Source: Collinsella sp. AF02-46-1 (GTDB lineage Bacteria; Actinomycetota; Coriobacteriia; Coriobacteriales; Coriobacteriaceae). From it: DNA of 7,135 bases. The stretch lies in the NCBI GenBank assembly GCA_934876235.1, contig CAKXKM010000088.1, positions 1 through 7,135 on the forward strand, written 5' to 3'. The position numbers and the translations under genes are program-made. Below, one piece after another: positions 4,689 to 7,135 of the stretch. The first letter of the stretch is position 1, and every line of letters starts with the position of its first letter. Under the pieces are notes generated by a model that was given only the letters and a program-made list of their open reading frames with translations, did not search any database and was not told where the DNA came from.

Positions 4689-7059
4689 CGACAACGCGCT
4701 GGTGGTGGCGCTCGATACCTCGACCGACATGCTTGCCTGCGCGGCAAGCTGGATTGATGGGCAGACGGGCGAGACGAAGCTCGCGAGTGGCGACCACATG
4801 TGTCGCCGTCACGCCAACGTTGAGCTCGTGAATACCGTTGATGGCGTGCTGGCTCAAGCCGGTCTGAATCGCAGCGATGTTGGTTGCTACGTGGTCGGCC
4901 GCGGCCCGGGGTCGTTTACGGGCGTGCGCATCGGCATCTCCACTGCCAAGGGCCTCGCATGTGGTGCCAATGTTCCGCTGCTGGGCGTGTCGACGCTTGA
5001 CGCTTGCGCTTGGACGGCGTGGAAGGCTGGCGTGCGTGGCAAGCTTGGTATCTTGGCCGATGCTATGCGCGGTGAGGTATATCCGGCGCTGTATATGCTG
5101 GTCGATGAGGGTCCCGAGCGTCAATTTGAGCGCGAACACGTGGTCAAGGCCGCCGTGGCGCTCGATGAGTGGCGCCAAGCAGCGGACTGGGACCAGGTTC
5201 AGCTGACCGGTGACGGTCTTGTGCGCTATGGCAAGCTGCTGGGTGAGGACGAGACCGCCCGCTGCGTGGAGCGCGACCTGTGGTGGCCTTCGGGCGAGGG
5301 CTTGCTGCTCGCGCACGCTGCGGGCGACGGCGATCCGGCCCGCGTCCTGCCGATTTACACGCGCCTTTCGGATGCCGAGGAAAACGAGCGCAAGCGTCTT
5401 GGTCTTGCCGAGAGTGCGCACAGCGAAATTACGGGCGTTGCCGATGAGCTCGCCGGTCGTCATCTGCAGTTCCGTCCCATGGGCGCGGCGGATGCCGAGG
5501 GCGCGAGCGCGCTGGAGGCCGCCTGCTTTGAAGGTGCCGGACACGAGGCGTGGACGCCGGGCATGTTCCTGTCCGAACTGGGCGAGGACGTCGCTGCGCC
5601 GCGTAGTTGGTGGGTGGCACACGACGACGGCAAGCTGCTGGGCCTTGCCGGCGGTATGGTCGTGGACGGTGATGTGCAGATTCTGGATGTCGCCGTCGAC
5701 CCGGCACATCGCCGTGAGGGCATTGCCCGCAAGCTGCTGTCGCACGTGAGCTATGATGCCCAGATGCTCGGCTGCACTACGGCTTCGCTCGAGGTCGAGG
5801 ACGGTAACGAGGGAGCGATCGCGCTTTATAACGCTCTGGGCTTTACCGAGGCTGGCCGTCGTCGTGGCTATTACGGTGCCGGCAAGGACGCCATCGTCAT
5901 GACGGCCCCACTTCCCCTCGTGCTTCCGGTCGATAACGCCTCGCCCGAGCCGACGGCAGCCGAGCAACGCGCATGGCCCCTGTCTGCGCCCAAGCGCTCT
6001 GCCGAGGAACGTGTCGAGATTGAGCATCGCCGCCTAGTGCTCGCTATCGAGAGCTCCTGCGACGAGACGGCGGTGGCGATTATCGATGCAGATGGCAATA
6101 TGCTGGCCAACCAGGTGTCGACACAGATTGATTTTCACGCCCGCTTTGGCGGCGTGGTGCCCGAGATCGCCTCGCGCAAACACGTTGAGGTGATTGTGAG
6201 CGTCGTGGATGCGGCGCTCGAGGATGCCGCAGCATCGCTTGGTCTTGAGGGTGGAGCCATTGCGCCGAGCGAACTCGCCGCTGTTGGCGTGACGCAGGGT
6301 CCGGGCCTGGTGGGTGCTCTGGTAGTGGGCGTCGCCTTCGCCAAGGGCTTTGCGTATGCTGCCGGCAAACCGCTGGTGTGCGTCAATCATCTGGAGGGCC
6401 ACCTGTTTGCCAACCTGTTGGCGCAGCCCGACCTCAAGCCCCCGTTTATCTTTACGCTCGTTTCGGGCGGGCACACCATGCTCGTGCACGTAAAGGCATG
6501 GGGCGACTATGAAGTGCTTGGCGAGACGCTCGACGACGCCGTGGGCGAAGCCTTCGACAAGGTGGCAAAGGCACTGGGTCTTGGCTATCCCGGAGGCCCT
6601 ATCATCTCCAAGCTTGCCGAGACGGGCAACCCCAAGGCGATCGATTTCCCCCGTGCGCTTAACAGCAGGGGGGACTATCGCTTCTCGCTTTCGGGCCTCA
6701 AGACGGCGGTGACGCTCTACATCGAGCAGGAGACCAAGGCCGGGCGCACGATTCACCTGCCCGACCTAGCGGCCTCGTTTGAGGCGGCGGTCTTTGACGT
6801 GCAGTACAAGAAGGCCAAAAACGCCCTGCACGCCACCGGGTGCAAGGAGTATTGCATCGGCGGTGGTGTCTCGGCTAATCCGCATCTGCGCGAGATGATG
6901 ATCAAGAAGCTCGGGCGTCAGGGGATCCGCGTAACGGTGCCACCGCTTTCGGCGTGCACCGACAACGCCGCCATGATCGCAGAGGTTGCCCGCCGTAAAT
7001 TCGACCGAGGAGAAATCTCGCCGTTCGACGTCGACGCCGATCCAAACATGACGCTGTAG
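4675..7059 (+). CDS. TsaB-RimI-TsaD triple fusion: t6A37 transferase subunits with a central ribosomal-protein N-acetyltransferase
   Basis: One uninterrupted 794-aa frame holds three proteins that are usually separate. TsaB (about 8-240) has VALDTSTDM (11-19) and GRGPGSFTGVRIGISTAKG (75-93) and ends near PIYTR (226-230); it is the scaffold paralogue of TsaD and lacks the metal site. RimI, a GNAT domain (about 263-412), has the acetyl-CoA loop RREGIA (346-351), SLEVEDGN (371-378) with E373 and ALYNALGF (383-390) with Y385; these match RimI catalytic E103 and Y115 with the same 12-residue spacing. TsaD (453-794) starts LVLAIESSCDETAVA and keeps metal ligands H572 and H576 (NHLEGHL), D763 (CTDNAA), VSGGH (596-600), YPGGP (638-642) and GGGVSANPHL (729-738). 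All three look active. The linkers are charged (about 241-262) and Pro/Ala-rich (about 413-452). The ATG at 4675 is chosen: AAGG at 4662-4665 is 9 nt upstream, while the in-frame TTG at 4657 has no such site. Confidence 0.95.
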   Translation: MSLHNDNALVVALDTSTDMLACAASWIDGQTGETKLASGDHMCRRHANVELVNTVDGVLAQAGLNRSDVGCYVVGRGPGSFTGVRIGISTAKGLACGANVPLLGVSTLDACAWTAWKAGVRGKLGILADAMRGEVYPALYMLVDEGPERQFEREHVVKAAVALDEWRQAADWDQVQLTGDGLVRYGKLLGEDETARCVERDLWWPSGEGLLLAHAAGDGDPARVLPIYTRLSDAEENERKRLGLAESAHSEITGVADELAGRHLQFRPMGAADAEGASALEAACFEGAGHEAWTPGMFLSELGEDVAAPRSWWVAHDDGKLLGLAGGMVVDGDVQILDVAVDPAHRREGIARKLLSHVSYDAQMLGCTTASLEVEDGNEGAIALYNALGFTEAGRRRGYYGAGKDAIVMTAPLPLVLPVDNASPEPTAAEQRAWPLSAPKRSAEERVEIEHRRLVLAIESSCDETAVAIIDADGNMLANQVSTQIDFHARFGGVVPEIASRKHVEVIVSVVDAALEDAAASLGLEGGAIAPSELAAVGVTQGPGLVGALVVGVAFAKGFAYAAGKPLVCVNHLEGHLFANLLAQPDLKPPFIFTLVSGGHTMLVHVKAWGDYEVLGETLDDAVGEAFDKVAKALGLGYPGGPIISKLAETGNPKAIDFPRALNSRGDYRFSLSGLKTAVTLYIEQETKAGRTIHLPDLAASFEAAVFDVQYKKAKNALHATGCKEYCIGGGVSANPHLREMMIKKLGRQGIRVTVPPLSACTDNAAMIAEVARRKFDRGEISPFDVDADPNMTL

Positions 7060-7135
7060 CTGGTACGGCGCGGTCCCCGGACGGAGGGGCCGGATATAAG
7101 GTTTCCTGCTCTACAGTCCTGCGCAAGACGAAGGC
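7060..7135. other. Intergenic tail with weak GC hairpin; no gene seen
   Basis: After the fusion stop codon I see no coding region or recognisable RNA gene. CGGTCCCC (7071-7078) can pair with GGGGCCG (7086-7092) around a 7-nt loop if the single T at 7074 is bulged out. The bases that follow (GATATAAGG) are not T-rich, so an intrinsic terminator is not supported. In other actinobacteria groES often follows tsaD, but no CIRCE-type inverted repeat is visible before the window ends. Confidence 0.35.

Noticed and set aside
4573..6027. A 484-codon open frame on the minus strand opposite tsaB and rimI
   Set aside because: The plus strand here encodes clear TsaB and RimI domains. The antisense translation shows no family I recognise and is rich in Arg, His and Ala, as expected of a shadow frame in GC-rich coding DNA.
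6011..6039. Possible internal start for a separate TsaD (GAGGA followed by GTG at 6011, or GTG at 6037)
   Set aside because: The GTG at 6011 is out of frame with TsaD, and the in-frame GTG at 6037 has no Shine-Dalgarno at a useful distance.
7094..7100. TATAAG as a -10 element for a gene to the right
   Set aside because: No -35 hexamer is found at 16-19 nt upstream; that space is a GC hairpin.

Overview
The window looks like ordinary chromosome from a moderately GC-rich actinobacterium, most plausibly class Coriobacteriia and Collinsella-like. That placement is an inference from three things: the shape of the 5S 3' half, the gene order alr-tsaE-tsaB-rimI-tsaD (the conserved actinobacterial arrangement, also seen in Mycobacterium and Streptomyces), and the fusion of the last three genes into one reading frame, which I recall from Coriobacteriia annotations. 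No database search was possible.

Layout. Bases 1-62 are the 3' half of a 5S rRNA, the end of an rRNA operon entering from the left. A small hairpin (66-82) and a textbook intrinsic terminator (98-127) close that operon. Two tandem sigma70-type promoter candidates (141-170 and 177-206) then lead into a compact six-gene plus-strand cluster filling the rest of the window: acpS (holo-ACP synthase), nnr (bifunctional NAD(P)HX repair enzyme), alr (alanine racemase), a family 4 Fe-S uracil-DNA glycosylase, tsaE, and one 794-residue gene encoding TsaB, RimI and TsaD joined head to tail. Gaps between genes are 0, 2, 8 and 12 nt, then a 14-nt overlap, so one operon is likely. The last 76 bases hold no gene I can support, only a weak GC hairpin without a U-tract.

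How the genes work together. AcpS activates acyl carrier protein for fatty acid synthesis. Nnr repairs damaged NADH/NADPH. Alr supplies D-alanine for peptidoglycan. The glycosylase removes uracil from DNA. TsaE and the fusion supply the transfer half of the t6A37 tRNA modification pathway; the threonylcarbamoyl-AMP synthase (TsaC/Sua5) is not in this window. The RimI domain in the middle of the fusion is a ribosomal-protein N-terminal acetyltransferase.

I found no mobile element, CRISPR array, tRNA, riboswitch or defence-like locus. The points worth a second look are the TsaB-RimI-TsaD triple fusion with its linkers, a roughly 50-residue C-terminal extension on AcpS, and the glycosylase gene sitting between alr and tsaE. 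All six genes look intact.
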